A DNA stretch of 64,000 nucleotides from Mesorhizobium mediterraneum (GCF_002284565.1 NZ_NPKI01000029.1:1-64000); one strand, 5' to 3'; shown: positions 43,171-54,957, counted from the first letter of the stretch. Made by a program: numbers and translations. The notes: a model not told the origin generated them from the sequence alone.

Positions 43171-44151
43171 ATGCAGTTCAAGTCTCGGAATGTTCGTTCG
43201 CTGGCCGAGTGCGTCGTTGGCGATGCTGCCCACTTCCCGTACCGTTCAAGCAAATACATCACCGAATTCTTCGAAGACTGCGATCTGCCGTTCGTTCACG
43301 ATGGCTCCACCCGCTGGGCGTGGGCCACGGACCGCCTGACAGAACTCCTGTCTGAACCATCGCCCCAGCCCCACGCGCTTCCTCCCCGTTTCGTCCATGT
43401 GTTCCGCATACTCATGGATAGGTCGGAAGCTGTCGACGATGACCTCGACCGATCAAAGGCATTAGAAATCCTCAACATCCCTCTGAAGAAAGAAGGCTAC
43501 GAGGCGTACTTCGACGATGGGGGCACGCTCCAGTTCCGGCACATTGCAACGAAAAAGGTGTCAGAGGCTTCGAACCCTCACAGGCCCCTGGCGCCTGAGG
43601 AGGTCAGGCGGCGGGAGCAGCTCGCGACCTATCTCGACGCGTGCACCGAAGACGAACTAATCGAGGACGTTCTCTTGCCCATGTTCCGTCAACTTGGCTT
43701 CCACCGCATCACCGCGGCGGGCCACTCGGACAAGCAGCTCGAATACGGCAAGGACATCTGGATGCGGCACACGCTCCCCACCATGCATGTCATCTACTTT
43801 GGCATCCAGGCAAAGAAGGGGAAGATCGATTCATCGGGCATGACTAAGACCGGCAACGCGAACGTCGCCGAAATTCACAATCAGGTCGTCATGATGCTCG
43901 GCCACGAGATCTTTGATCCAGAGTTAAATCGTCGCGTGCTCGTAGATCACGCGTTCATCGTTGCCGGCGGCGAGATCACGAAGCAGGCTCGTAACTGGCT
44001 CGGCGGCAAGTTAGATCAAAGTAAGCGTGCCCAGGTCCTGTTCATGGACCGCGAGGATATCCTGAATCTCTTTGTCGTGACCAATATCCCACTCCCTGCG
44101 GCAGCCGTTCGAGGGCAGGCAACTCGGGAATCCAACGACATTCCCTTTTAG
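43171..44151 (+). CDS. AbiJ-NTD-like protein with Mrr-type nuclease domain
   Basis: A 326-aa two-domain protein. The N-terminal region (FKSRNVRSLAECVVGDAAHF, then ITEFFEDCDLPFVHDGSTRWAWATDRL) resembles the AbiJ N-terminal domain found in abortive-infection proteins. The C-terminal half has a PD-(D/E)xK-like core with Mrr-type QxK: EYGKDIWMRH, then IYFGIQAKKGKID, suggesting a DNase. ATG at 43171 is preferred over 43150 because homologues of this type start M-x-F-x-SRN (recalled). A TATAAG at about 43135 could be a -10. Likely a stand-alone abortive infection or restriction gene. It ends shortly before the ISNCY element. Confidence 0.65.
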   Translation: MQFKSRNVRSLAECVVGDAAHFPYRSSKYITEFFEDCDLPFVHDGSTRWAWATDRLTELLSEPSPQPHALPPRFVHVFRILMDRSEAVDDDLDRSKALEILNIPLKKEGYEAYFDDGGTLQFRHIATKKVSEASNPHRPLAPEEVRRREQLATYLDACTEDELIEDVLLPMFRQLGFHRITAAGHSDKQLEYGKDIWMRHTLPTMHVIYFGIQAKKGKIDSSGMTKTGNANVAEIHNQVVMMLGHEIFDPELNRRVLVDHAFIVAGGEITKQARNWLGGKLDQSKRAQVLFMDREDILNLFVVTNIPLPAAAVRGQATRESNDIPF

Positions 44152-44371
44152 GGCGCCGAGCCGATCATATCAGGAGGGTAGTGATCCGGGCTGTGCGCAA
44201 CGTCGTGGCGGATGACTCCTTTCTACCCAGTGGTCCGCAAAGCCGCCTGTCAGCTTGCGGGCCCAACGCGGTCATTTCGGAACATGCAAGCAGACTAAAT
44301 AGCGATTGGAACTCAATAACCACGCGGCACAGCGTTCATGGTTTGTGCCTCGATGTTGCAACCAAGTTCGA

Positions 44372-46189
44372 ATGTCGCGCCGCCAGCAAAGTAGAAATGT
44401 CGCAAAGGGGCAATTCGCAGGGCAGGTCGCAGCAATTTGAAGCGCGACAGTGACGCGCTTCTTGGCGCCGACGTGAGTATCCGATCGGGCGTAAGCTGGT
44501 CGGGGTTGCGCAGCCCGATCGGGTGCGGCTCAGCCAAGCTCCTCGGCTTTAGCTTTGAGAGCTGCCGCTACGGACGAGCTTCGTTGGCCGAGGTCGACCG
44601 CGGCGGGACCCTGTATTCGCTCAGCATCGTGACGACGTCGGCGATACGATTCCTGTCACTCTCCGTCAGCCGCAGATCGAGGTCGACGGATGCGCGCCCG
44701 ACTTCCGGGACGGGGGCGTCAGCGGGCGCTTGCTCTCGCCGGGCGGAACCAGGCGGCCTGCCGGGCTTGCGACCACTTCTCACATAGCCGTTGCTCTCAG
44801 CGCCGTCAGGGATGCCGAACATATGGTCGGTCTGACCGGTGCGGCGTGGCCCGCGCTTGCTGCGTTGCAAGTCGCGGCCAACCTGCATCTCGGCAACCAT
44901 CTCCAGAACGGCGTCCAGCCGCTTGTTCTCGACGATTGCCGAACGATGGACAGAGCGCAGCTCATCGAAGGCTTTGTAGGACAGGGCAACGCCCTCATGA
45001 ATGATCTCGAGACGGCCATCGGGATAGTCGCAGACGACCACCTTCTTGCGGGCGAGCTTCTTCGCGGTGTCGGTCGGGTGGAGAATGAACATCACCTTGT
45101 CATAGCGCAGCGTCAGGGCGTCGGTCAGCGTACGGACCTCCTTGCGGCACAGGGCGCCGTCCAGGTTGTCATGAGCGGCGAGGGGACGGTGCATGTCCTT
45201 CGGGTTGCGGGGTTCCTTGGCAAAGCGCACGTTGAAGTCCGCCATGAACGCAGTCGCAAAGACATTGGCCGCCTCGATCGTGCTGATGCCGCGCAGGCGC
45301 AGCTCCTTCACAAGCCGGTCCTGCAGCGTCTGGTTGGCGCGCTCGACGCGGCCCTTCGCATGTGGGGAGTTGGCGCAAATGATGTCGATGTTGAGCTCGT
45401 AGAGCGCCCGGCCGAATTGCGTCAGGCCGCTGCCGCGATCCAACTTGGAACCATGCGTCGTCCGGAAGATGCCGTGCTTGTCACTGTAGAATGCCAGCGG
45501 CTTGCCCCATGCCTGGAGATAGGCCTTCGCTGCATGAAAGTAGTCGAACGTGTTCTCCGAGCCGGCAAAGCGCAAATGTAACAGCCGGCCGGTCGCGTCG
45601 TCGATGAAGACGAGCAGGGCGCATTTGGGCCCGCGCTCCTCGAACCACCAGTGATGCGAGCCGTCGATCTGCACCATCTCGCCAAGACAGTCGCGCCGGC
45701 CGCGCGGCTGATGCAGCCTCCGCTTGCGCTCCCGCCGCAACGTCCAGATGCCCGCCTCCGTCATCCATTTGCGCAAGGTCTCCTTGCTTACCGCAAGCTG
45801 GTGCCGCTCAAGCAGCTTCTCGCGCGCCAGCGTTGGACCGAAGTCGATGTAATGTTCACGGATAAGCTCCAGCGCAAAGTCGCGAACGCCATCAAGAATG
45901 CGGTTGTTGGAGGGACGGCCACGCGCCTTGTGGCGAAGGGCCGGCGCGCCTTCAGACAGAAACGTCTTCATCAGCCGCTGGACTTGCCTGGCCGAGACGC
46001 CAAGCAAACCCGCAGCTGTGGCACTGGTCATCCTTCGCTCGTTAACCCTCGAGAGAACCTCGATCCGCTGCAGCTCGCGTTCGCTCATCAGAACCAGTCC
46101 CAACCTGCAATCTCCTGTGCGCTCGAAGGCGAGGAGATTGGCAAGGCAAATGCAGGGGCGACATTCCTACTTTGCCAGATCCGGACATT
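44372..46189. mobile_element. ISNCY-type insertion sequence
   Basis: About 1.82 kb with imperfect terminal inverted repeats of some 33 bases: the left end runs inward from about 44372 and the right end is the complement ending at about 46189. Shared features are ATGTC at the tip, GGCAAAGTAG / AGCAAAGTAG in the middle and AATGTCGC at the inner edge. One intact transposase gene fills the interior on the minus strand. Target duplication was not resolved. It separates the defence array from the thiamine operon. Confidence 0.75.
44568..46088 (-). CDS. ISNCY-family transposase
   Basis: An intact DDE transposase of about 506 aa. The N-terminal helix-turn-helix part contains MTSATAAGLLGVSARQVQRL and an Arg-rich linker (LRHKARGRPSNNR). 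The rve-type catalytic core has VQIDGSHHWWFEE (first Asp), LVFIDDATGRLLHLRF, and ICANSPHAKGRVERANQTL (late Glu). The start MSERELQRIEVL at 46088 is preferred to the longer TTG start. The C-terminal tail is Pro/Arg-rich (KPGRPPGSARREQAP). The complete frame suggests recent activity. Confidence 0.85.
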   Translation of the reverse strand: MSERELQRIEVLSRVNERRMTSATAAGLLGVSARQVQRLMKTFLSEGAPALRHKARGRPSNNRILDGVRDFALELIREHYIDFGPTLAREKLLERHQLAVSKETLRKWMTEAGIWTLRRERKRRLHQPRGRRDCLGEMVQIDGSHHWWFEERGPKCALLVFIDDATGRLLHLRFAGSENTFDYFHAAKAYLQAWGKPLAFYSDKHGIFRTTHGSKLDRGSGLTQFGRALYELNIDIICANSPHAKGRVERANQTLQDRLVKELRLRGISTIEAANVFATAFMADFNVRFAKEPRNPKDMHRPLAAHDNLDGALCRKEVRTLTDALTLRYDKVMFILHPTDTAKKLARKKVVVCDYPDGRLEIIHEGVALSYKAFDELRSVHRSAIVENKRLDAVLEMVAEMQVGRDLQRSKRGPRRTGQTDHMFGIPDGAESNGYVRSGRKPGRPPGSARREQAPADAPVPEVGRASVDLDLRLTESDRNRIADVVTMLSEYRVPPRSTSANEARP

Positions 46190-46290
46190 TTAACTTAGCT
46201 GCTACATCAGAAAGTCGCATAAATGGCAGTGTGGAACTCAACGCGTTGTAAGGATGGCATAGAGAAGCAGTAGCCCCTTCTCTAGTCTCG

Positions 46291-47106
46291 CTACGGGAAA
46301 AATTCTGGAAAATGGGTCTGCTTGGCTGGACGCAGAACGTTGTGGTTATTCAGCCGGCATTTCTGAAGCTTCTCGAACACAAACAGCTTGCCGTCGCGCA
46401 CACTGTCTTCGAGCGGCTTCGCCTTCGCCAGATGCGCCGCAATCGCGCTGGCCAGCATGCAACCTGTTCCGCGCATTGATGCGGCAATGCGCGGTGTGTC
46501 GAAGCGGGTTGGTGGTTGATCGAAACGCAACAGAATATCGGTCGATTGAGGTCCCGACGCATGCCCACCTTTGATCAGCAGGGCTTGAGCGCCGGCGGCC
46601 AGCAGTCTTTTTCCTTGTTGGAGCGCTCCGTCCTCATCCGATGCCAGTTCGGAACCAATAAGGAGCGCCAGTTCAGGGAGGTTGGGCGTGACAATGCAGC
46701 AAAGCGGCATCAGATCGCGCTTCATGGCAGCGATAGCGCCTGCTTCCAGAAGTGCGCGGCCTGAGGTGGAGGCCAGCAAAGGGTCGAGTACTGCGGGGAC
46801 ATGCGGAAATTTGCGCAGCACTGCGGCAACGGCAACAATGATCTTGGCAGTCGCCAGCATGCCGATCTTGATTGTGGCCACGTCGTTGGCCTGCAGCGCG
46901 GCGCACATCTGATTGGCCACCAGGCTAGGCGGCGAATGATGGATTTCGATCACGGCGTCGTGCGTTTGCACCGTTAGCGCTGTGACGGCGAGACAGGTGC
47001 GCACGCCAATGGCAGAGATCGTCTCGATGTCGCGTGCTATTCCAGCACCCCCGCTGGAATCTGATCCGCCAACGACAAGCACATGCGGTTCTCGTCTCAT
47101 CGCCAT
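46291..47106 (-). CDS. thiD: ThiD, hydroxymethylpyrimidine (phosphate) kinase
   Basis: A ribokinase-like kinase that phosphorylates HMP and HMP-P to HMP-PP for thiamine synthesis. Seen are VLVVGGSDSSGGAGIARDIE at the N-terminus (substrate loop), CLAVTALTVQTHDAV, PNLPELALLIG and the C-terminal anion-hole segment RGTGCMLASAIAAHLA. About 271 aa. The start overlaps the thiE stop by about 10 bases; ATG 47100 (ATGA overlap) is equally possible. Last gene of the minus-strand thi operon, 100 bases from the ISNCY end. Confidence 0.88.
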   Translation of the reverse strand: MAMRREPHVLVVGGSDSSGGAGIARDIETISAIGVRTCLAVTALTVQTHDAVIEIHHSPPSLVANQMCAALQANDVATIKIGMLATAKIIVAVAAVLRKFPHVPAVLDPLLASTSGRALLEAGAIAAMKRDLMPLCCIVTPNLPELALLIGSELASDEDGALQQGKRLLAAGAQALLIKGGHASGPQSTDILLRFDQPPTRFDTPRIAASMRGTGCMLASAIAAHLAKAKPLEDSVRDGKLFVFEKLQKCRLNNHNVLRPAKQTHFPEFFP

Positions 47107-47702
47107 CGGTCCGTCTTTTTGATCCATTCTCGCGTGCGCGCTTCGGGGTCGGAGCTCAACGTGATATCGGTGACCACTGCCGCGCTGTTGGCTCCGGCCT
47201 CAAAGACGCCGTCGAGGCGGTCGGGGTTGAGGCCGCCGATGGCGACCAATGGGATCGGCGTCACTCGCCGGTTCCACTCGCTGATCCGCTCTAGCCCTTG
47301 TGGCGCCCACTTCATCTTCTTCAAGACGGTGGGATAGATCGGACCGAGCGCGACATAGTCGGGCTCAGCAAACATGGCCGTTTCCAGCTCGACATGATCA
47401 TGCGTGCTCAACCCGAGCCTGACACCGGCTGACCGTATCCTCGAGAGGTCGGCGGTTTGCAGATCCTCCTGGCCGAGATGCACGAAATCGCAGCCCTCCT
47501 CGATTGCCAGACGCCAATGATCGTTGACGATGAGCTGGCTTTTGTATTGGACACACAAGGCCTTCGACTTGCGGATCTCCGCGCGCAGCCCGGTTTCGTC
47601 CATGGTCTTGATGCGAAGCTGCACCAGCTTGACGCCGAGCGGCACCAGCCGCTCGATCCAGGCTGCACTATCGACGATCAGATAGAAGGGATCGAGCTTC
47701 AT
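47097..47702 (-). CDS. thiE: ThiE, thiamine phosphate synthase
   Basis: Joins HMP-PP and thiazole phosphate to thiamine phosphate. A 201-aa TIM barrel with VQLRIKTMDE, CVQYKSQLIVNDHWRLAIEE, DFVHLGQEDL, LGLSTHDHVELE, YVALGPIYPTVLKK and PLVAIGGLNPD, all typical. The ATG at 47702 overlaps the thiG stop by 4 bases. This version lacks a few residues relative to longer ThiE proteins but keeps the phosphate-binding motifs. Confidence 0.9.
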   Translation of the reverse strand: MKLDPFYLIVDSAAWIERLVPLGVKLVQLRIKTMDETGLRAEIRKSKALCVQYKSQLIVNDHWRLAIEEGCDFVHLGQEDLQTADLSRIRSAGVRLGLSTHDHVELETAMFAEPDYVALGPIYPTVLKKMKWAPQGLERISEWNRRVTPIPLVAIGGLNPDRLDGVFEAGANSAAVVTDITLSSDPEARTREWIKKTDRWR

Positions 47703-48472
47703 GAAAAAACCGCCCTGCCGATCGTCGGCGTTGACGGCATCGCGACCTCGCGCGGTTCGAGCATTCCCGAGCAAAAGGCTTCGCGGCCGGCTTCGACCGC
47801 CTTGCCGAAAGCACGCGCCATGCCGACCGGATCGGCCGCCTTGGCGACCGCCGTGTTCAGGAGCACGGCGTCAAAGCCGAGTTCCATGACGGTCGCCGCG
47901 TGCGACGGCCGTCCGAGCCCTGCATCCACAATCAGCGGGACGCCTGGGAATTGTGCGCGCATCGAGCGCAGCGCCGGAATGTTGACCGGTCCCAGGGCGG
48001 AACCGATCGGTGCGCACCACGGCATCAGGACCTTGCAGCCCGCTTCCAGCAGCCGCTCGGCGACGACAAGATCGTCGGTGGTATAGGGAAATACCGAAAA
48101 GCCGTCCTCGGACAGGATGCGGGCGGCTTCGACCAGGCCGAACACGTCAGGCTGCAGTGTGTCGTGGTTGCCGATCACTTCGAGCTTGATCCAGCTCGTC
48201 CCGAACACTTCGCGCGCCATTTTCGCTGTGGTGACCGCTTCCTTGACGGAGTGGCAGCCTGCCGTGTTGGGAAGGACCCTCGTGCCAAGCGAGCGGATCA
48301 GCGACCAGAATTCTTCGCCGGCCCTGCCGCCCGCCATCTCGCGGCGCAACGAGACAGTCACCACCGACGTGCCCGATGCGCTAACCGCATCGGCAAGGAT
48401 GGCCGGCGAAGGATATTGAGCCGTGCCGAGAAGCAGCCGCGAGGAAAGCGCCGTTCCAAGAAGATCGAACAT
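47699..48472 (-). CDS. thiG: ThiG, thiazole synthase
   Basis: Forms the thiamine thiazole from deoxyxylulose phosphate, dehydroglycine and ThiS-thiocarboxylate. A 257-aa TIM barrel: SRLLLGTAQYPSPAILADAV, VLPNTAGCHSVKEAVTTAKM, SWIKLEVIGNH (with the Schiff-base Lys), LMPWCAPIGSALGP and VPLIVDAGLGRPSHAA are all family hallmarks. The start is just after the thiS stop and the end overlaps thiE. Works with ThiO (glycine oxidase) upstream. Confidence 0.93.
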   Translation of the reverse strand: MFDLLGTALSSRLLLGTAQYPSPAILADAVSASGTSVVTVSLRREMAGGRAGEEFWSLIRSLGTRVLPNTAGCHSVKEAVTTAKMAREVFGTSWIKLEVIGNHDTLQPDVFGLVEAARILSEDGFSVFPYTTDDLVVAERLLEAGCKVLMPWCAPIGSALGPVNIPALRSMRAQFPGVPLIVDAGLGRPSHAATVMELGFDAVLLNTAVAKAADPVGMARAFGKAVEAGREAFCSGMLEPREVAMPSTPTIGRAVFS

Positions 48473-48473
48473 G

Positions 48474-48671
48474 CTAGCCTCCCTGCATGGGTGAGAGGAT
48501 TTCGATCCGGTCGCCGTCGCTCAACTGGAACTCCGCCCGGTTGGCTTTGTGCACCAGGTCGCTGTTGACGGCCGTCGCCAGCCAATCGCCCTCATAGTCG
48601 AGCGCGGCAAGCAGTTCGGCCAGCGTGGTGGCGGCCACCTCATGCGCTTCGCCGTTGACCATCAATTTCAT
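48474..48671 (-). CDS. thiS: ThiS sulfur carrier protein
   Basis: A 65-aa ubiquitin-like sulfur carrier, starting MKLMVNGEAHEVAATTLAEL and ending in the essential Gly-Gly (ILSPMQGG), which is adenylated and thiocarboxylated. ATG at 48671 has AAGGAG eight bases upstream. It overlaps the 3' end of thiO by about 32 bases. No ThiF is visible in this operon, so activation must come from an enzyme elsewhere. Confidence 0.9.
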   Translation of the reverse strand: MKLMVNGEAHEVAATTLAELLAALDYEGDWLATAVNSDLVHKANRAEFQLSDGDRIEILSPMQGG

Positions 48672-49637
48672 GAGCAAGCTCCTTGGTTCCGTCTTGATTG
48701 AAAACCAGGTCGGCAGCCTGGCGCGCCATGGCTGGGGCGAGGAGAAAGCCGTGACGATAGAGCCCGTTGATGGCTATGATCTCGCCGTTCGTTTCTACGC
48801 GCGGCAGGTTGTCGGGAAAGGCTGGACGGACGCCGACACCGGTTTCAACGATCTCGGCCTCGCCAAAGGCCGGATGGAGGGCGTAGGCGGCACCCAGCAG
48901 CTCCATCATCGATCGCGCCGTGACCGGTCCGACGGACTGGCTTTCAATCATCGTCGCGCCGATCATGAAACGGTGGTCGGTGCGTGGCACCACGTAGAGC
49001 GGAAAGCGCGGATGAAGCAGCCTGACTGGGCGCGACAGCGAGACATCAGGCGTATTCAGGATCAGCATCTCGCCGCGAACGCCGCGCAGTCGGCCATCGC
49101 CCGCGGCCATTCCCGTGCATTCGATCTGGCGATCGAAACCGGCACCAGCCGAAGCGTCGGCGCCGAAGTGGAACTCGACGCCCATCGCCGCCAGCCCATC
49201 ATGAAGTGCTGCCATCGCCTGACGCGGGTCGAGATGGGCTTCGTCGGGGAAGAGCAGTCCGCGGCGGAAGCGGCCGGCGAGGTCGGGCTCGAGCAACACG
49301 ATTTCATCCTCATCGACACGCCGATGACCCGAGGTGCGGCTGGCGAACCGGTCGAGTTCGCCCGCATCGCGCGGTGCGGCCACGAGCAGCGTGCCGGCCC
49401 GTGTGACCTGGCCTGGCGTCGCCGCATCCCACCAGTCGGCGGCATCGCGTCCGAGATCGAGCACCGGCTGCTCGGCGCTTTCGCACTCGCACCACGGCGC
49501 CAGCATGCCGCCGGCGAACCACGATGCATTGCCGCCGATGCCGTGCCGGATCTCGGCGACTGTGACCGTCGCGCCTCGGATGGCGAGTTCGAAGGCCGCG
49601 GCAAGGCCGGCAACGCCGGCCCCTTTGACCAGCACCC

Positions 49638-49641
<4 letters not shown>
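48640..49641 (-). CDS. thiO: ThiO, glycine oxidase
   Basis: FAD-dependent glycine oxidase providing dehydroglycine for ThiG, as in aerobic bacteria that lack ThiH. A 333-aa DAO-family protein. The dinucleotide motif VKGAGVAGLAAAFELAIRG is at the very N-terminus, then GNASWFAGGMLAPWCE, and a C-terminal GVRPAFPDNLPRVE, then INGLYRHGFLLAPAMA, the flavin-binding end. ATG at 49641 overlaps the thiC stop (ATGA). Confidence 0.9.
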
Positions 49642-51473
<1,832 letters not shown>

Positions 51474-51589
51474 CGTGAGGCTCCTTTGCTCATGCATTGG
51501 AGACCCAGTTCTGTGCCGGAAGGATGAAAAGACGCTTCTGTCGACCTGCCGAAACAGGACCTCGGGCATAAACTCCCGCAAAGCGCTTG

Positions 51590-51690
51590 CACCGTCCCTA
51601 CGCCAGTATGAACTGGATCAGGTTCAACGGGTCACTGCGCCGCGAAAGCAAGCAGTATCTCAGCCCCTTGCCGGGACTCCCCTGGTGAAT
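51590..51690 (-). ncRNA. TPP riboswitch upstream of thiC
   Basis: On the minus strand the sequence has the THI-box core: a GGGG-x-GGGGCTGAGA element (CTGAGA at 51658-51663) and, further 3', ACCCGTTGAACCTGATCCAG with the closing CGTAGGGA. This is the standard TPP-binding aptamer. It lies about 120 bases upstream of the thiC start, so thiamine pyrophosphate should turn the operon down, probably by blocking translation initiation or by termination. Confidence 0.93.
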
Positions 51691-51810
51691 GCGTCAGGTT
51701 GGACGGGCCGACGCTATCTTGTCAAGCGCATTCGGGCGCCTTCGGCCGGTGGCGATGACCGGCGGCCTGTCAAAACCGGGCGGAGAGCTCGCGCATGCAT
51801 CGGGGACAAG

Positions 51811-52130
51811 TCACGCCCCGGAGACCAGGGCTGGAATGGCCAAAGCCTCTTTCGCTTCGTGAAGGATGGAGAAACTGTATCGGCCATGTGCGTCGAGATC
51901 CACCGAGTAGCTCAGGCGGTCACGGATGTGGTTATCCTGGTCCAAGGTGACGATTCGCGGCTTCAGCGAGGTGATTTGCACCTCGTCCAGGTAAATGGAG
52001 TTGCAGATAATGATCTGGTCGTCGGGCTGGCAGGTGCGGGCGGCCGCTCGATTCAGGATGCAGCATCGGCGGCGTTCCCGATACCAATGATATCTTGCGG
52101 GCAACTTATGCAATCACCGGCTTCGTAAAA
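51811..52130 (-). pseudogene. panD: Aspartate 1-decarboxylase PanD, C-terminal remnant
   Basis: The frame (stop at 51811) contains CILNRAAARTCQPDDQIIIC and SLKPRIVTLDQDNHI, matching the C-terminal half of PanD (NGAAAR, then KPxVVxxDxDN). The catalytic Gly-Ser maturation site and the N-terminus are not found in frame upstream, and the coding quality decays. Likely a dead fragment, or a PanD family paralogue cut by rearrangement next to the thi promoter. Confidence 0.5.
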
Positions 52131-52379
52131 CCCGACGGCGGCGGCCGTGTCCTGGCGCTGAGGATGTGCCGCTGTTCCAGCAGAGAAATCGCATGGGCCG
52201 CGGAGTTTTCGCTCTGCGTGGACGAGTTGACGCAATCGTTTAGCTTGCTTGCAGTTCGTACGACCGCCTTTGAAAGCAACTAAGCTATTGCATTGATATG
52301 TTGGTGCGGCGATCGATCGCTACATATCCGGCCGCCATTATCCGAGTATTGATCCGCCTGCTGTTGGCGTTGCCGTACA

Positions 52380-52660
52380 TGGCAATCCCTGCGGGGTCGT
52401 CGGCGGCCGGATCGGCCGTGCCCTCCAGTCTGAATTCCCCTGCCGAAAACTTCCCTGGCTTGGCTATGCATGCGGTAGATGAGATCGCCGCCTACCGCGA
52501 CCTGGTCGAGGAAGGCATCGACGCGAAGAATATCGCCGCCCAGTTCGGACAGTCTGGTTATCGCCATGCGTCAGCGGCTCAGACTTGCGGTCTCGAGAGC
52601 GGCCTTGCGGGTCACCTCCCTTATGATTCAGATGTTGGAAGACGGCTTCTCGTTACCCAA
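52380..52660 (+). pseudogene. ParB-like nuclease/partition protein remnant
   Basis: AENFPGLAMHAVDEIAAYRD, then LVEEGIDAKNIAAQFGQSGY, resembles the conserved linker and helix-turn-helix start of ParB/RepB-like proteins (typically ENxxRxxMHPxDE and IAxxFG). The 5' and 3' parts are missing. A relic of a plasmid or conjugative element. Family assignment is by pattern only. Confidence 0.45.
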
Positions 52661-52694
52661 TAGAAATGGCGACTACGGAACGCGATCGCGGCCA

Positions 52695-52958
52695 TCAGGA
52701 AACACCTGTCTTCGGCTCAACCTCGACATGGCGTCCGATCGACCGCAGATATACAGCTATCTCGTCCATGAGATGATCGCGTTCGCCGTAGATTTCAGCA
52801 ATCCTACGCAGCTGTGGCTCGACGGCCCTCCGTTGCGCCGGCGTCAAATCAGCATCGCCAAAGACGTATCCCAAGTTGCCAATCGCGCAAATGTTGCAGC
52901 CGGCGTCCGCAACTGCTTGCACGAATGCGGGAATGTCTTTTTCTTGCATGGTCTTCAT
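52695..52958 (-). CDS. Small hypothetical protein
   Basis: An 87-aa ORF, MKTMQEKDIPAFVQAVADAG, then CNICAIGNLGYVFGDADLTP and PQLRRIAEIYGERDHLMDEI. Helical with two Cys. The internal start at 52958 is preferred because the region upstream in frame looks non-coding. Complete frame in a decayed neighbourhood, so possibly a real rhizobial orphan gene. Confidence 0.45.
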   Translation of the reverse strand: MKTMQEKDIPAFVQAVADAGCNICAIGNLGYVFGDADLTPAQRRAVEPQLRRIAEIYGERDHLMDEIAVYLRSIGRHVEVEPKTGVS

Positions 52959-53770
52959 GTCGAATCTCTCGTGAATGGCGAGCTCGCGCCCCCATGCTGC
53001 CTTTTCAGCGTGTCCTCTGGGCGGCGCAAGCCTTGAGCGTGATTGTGCCCGGGCAACCTCGACTATCCCGTCTGCCAACGCTCTTTAGAGTCGGTGGGGT
53101 CTGGTGATCGCAGGCTGGGCCACTCAAAAGCTTGCAAGAAGAAAGTCATGGCGACCATTGCTCAAGATCGCAAGGGTGCGTGCAAGACCTTCCGTTGGCA
53201 GTCATGCACGCCCACTCAGAGAGAGTCCGGCCGCGGAAATTCTCCCTTATTCGTAAGAGACACGGCGGATTGCCTTCCGACGGCACCCTTGCTGCAACGT
53301 GCGACCTAACGAGACATATCTCGTTCGCGTTCCCTCGACCTGTCTTCGTATTGCTGCTTGCCCTGCGATTTCAGGCCCTCTGCTAGCTCCTCGGCCGCTC
53401 TTTGGCCTGCAATGTCACTATTCAAGATCATGTCCGGCATCCCTGGATGGTCATAACCGTAACGCGCATGCAGCTTCCCTCAAGCGCAGCGCGTATCCGT
53501 CGATTAGTTTCGTCGTCCGGAACCCGAAGCCCTTATCCGGCCTGGTGTATCCATCATTCAACCGGTATACCGTTCCAAACTTTGGCGGACCATTTACCTC
53601 AGGCATGATCATCTCGCGTGACATTGTTTTTTGGCGGCGCCATCATCGCACGTGGCATTTTCTAAAAATCAAGACGTGTTAATTTGTAAAATCAGGGATG
53701 TGGCCGCGCCCGCTGCGAGGATTTGCAGGTAGCTCTTCAGCTCCAACACGATGTGTGAGGCGGCGGTGGA
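52959..53770. other. Decayed stretch
   Basis: About 810 bases without a supportable gene. Fragments such as SDIAGQRAAEELAEGLKSQG on the minus strand near 53390 look like former coding sequence but belong to no family I recognise. Confidence 0.45.
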
Positions 53771-53786
53771 AAAAGGCAACCGACTT

Positions 53787-54690
53787 TTAATTGGCGGTAC
53801 TTACTTCGGAAGCGCTGCAATCGATCCTGAGGATACTATTGATCGCGAGCGCCCAATGCGTCCGCCGTTGGATCCAGGTGACCTCGCCGCTCGCTCCGCG
53901 TTCGGCGCCCGTCGCAGAAAGGTAATCGCGCAATTGCTGCACATGCGCCTCGCGGACGTAGGCGTGGGATTCACGTCCGATTTCCAATTGATCGCGGCGT
54001 CGACCCGTCCTTTGATGATCGCGAAGGCATCGGCCCGTCCGGCGATATGCTTCGTCGCGAGCTCAGATTGCGATCTCGGGCACAAGGCGAGATCACAGTT
54101 CTGCGATCTGTGGTAACGCGAGCCCGCGAAGCGCCGCCGCGGCCTCTCTTTGGAATCTGGCCGAGAATCGTCGTCGTCTGAGATCAGTTGATCGAGCAGT
54201 TCGCGCGCGCGGGACGCGCTTGCGTCCAGTCTCTCCCGCGAGCTCGCCCGTGAGAAGCTCCTCCATCAGCTTCTGAAGGATGACGCCCCGACGCGCTCCG
54301 GCACCGACCACCTCCGGATGCTCAACGTGGCTCTCTGAGGTCACGACCCCATCGAGAGGGTCGCCCAGCCGATCAGCGTCGTGCCAACTGGGCCGGCGCC
54401 AGACGACCGGTGGGGCACTTTCCTCAATGCACCGCTGTTCGGCGGCAAACATGTCGGAAGACTGCTCGTTCGGCCGGGAGGCCAGCGGCTGCGTTTCCCG
54501 ACGCGCAAAGGACGAAGCTCCAGCTCGGGAATTTCATACTGACGCAGATCGATAGAGCTGAACCAGGAGTCTTTTGACGCCTGAGGGTGTGGGGGACAAT
54601 CAGAATATCTCGCACCCGTATGCAGGCCACATACCAGGTACGCTCACGCTGATTGGCATCTCGCCGGTTCACCGCCATTGCCTCAAGATG
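53787..54690 (-). pseudogene. UvrD/AddA-like helicase-nuclease, C-terminal remnant
   Basis: Several frames on the minus strand give pieces of one protein: RERTWYVACIRVRDILIVP (the UvrD motif VI region), then RRGVILQKLMEELLTGELAG, SELATKHIAGRADAFAIIKG, VDAAINWKSDVNP (the nuclease DWKSD element) and HVQQLRDYLSATGAERGA. The order matches the C-terminus of AddA-like proteins with a PD-(D/E)xK nuclease. Multiple frameshifts and no helicase N-terminus: dead. Conflict-system or recombination origin. Confidence 0.55.
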
Positions 54691-54957
54691 GCGGCCCCGC
54701 GACACGCTGTGTGGGGTTTGTCAGGTCCGCGCCACAGGCTTGGTAAGCCGATGTGTTGTTTGCCGTCGGCTAAAGAGCTGAACAGCAAGCATAAACTTCT
54801 GTCGCCGGCTCGATCCGTCAGATTGGAACGAGATTTGCACCCTTGAGGGTGAGACGACGGCAGCAGCCGACCGGCTCTCCTGTCGCGGACCCCGCGATCG
54901 ACATAACCAAGGAAGGAGCCCAGCATAGCACAGGCACCGCCAGCCGAGAACTCCCCG

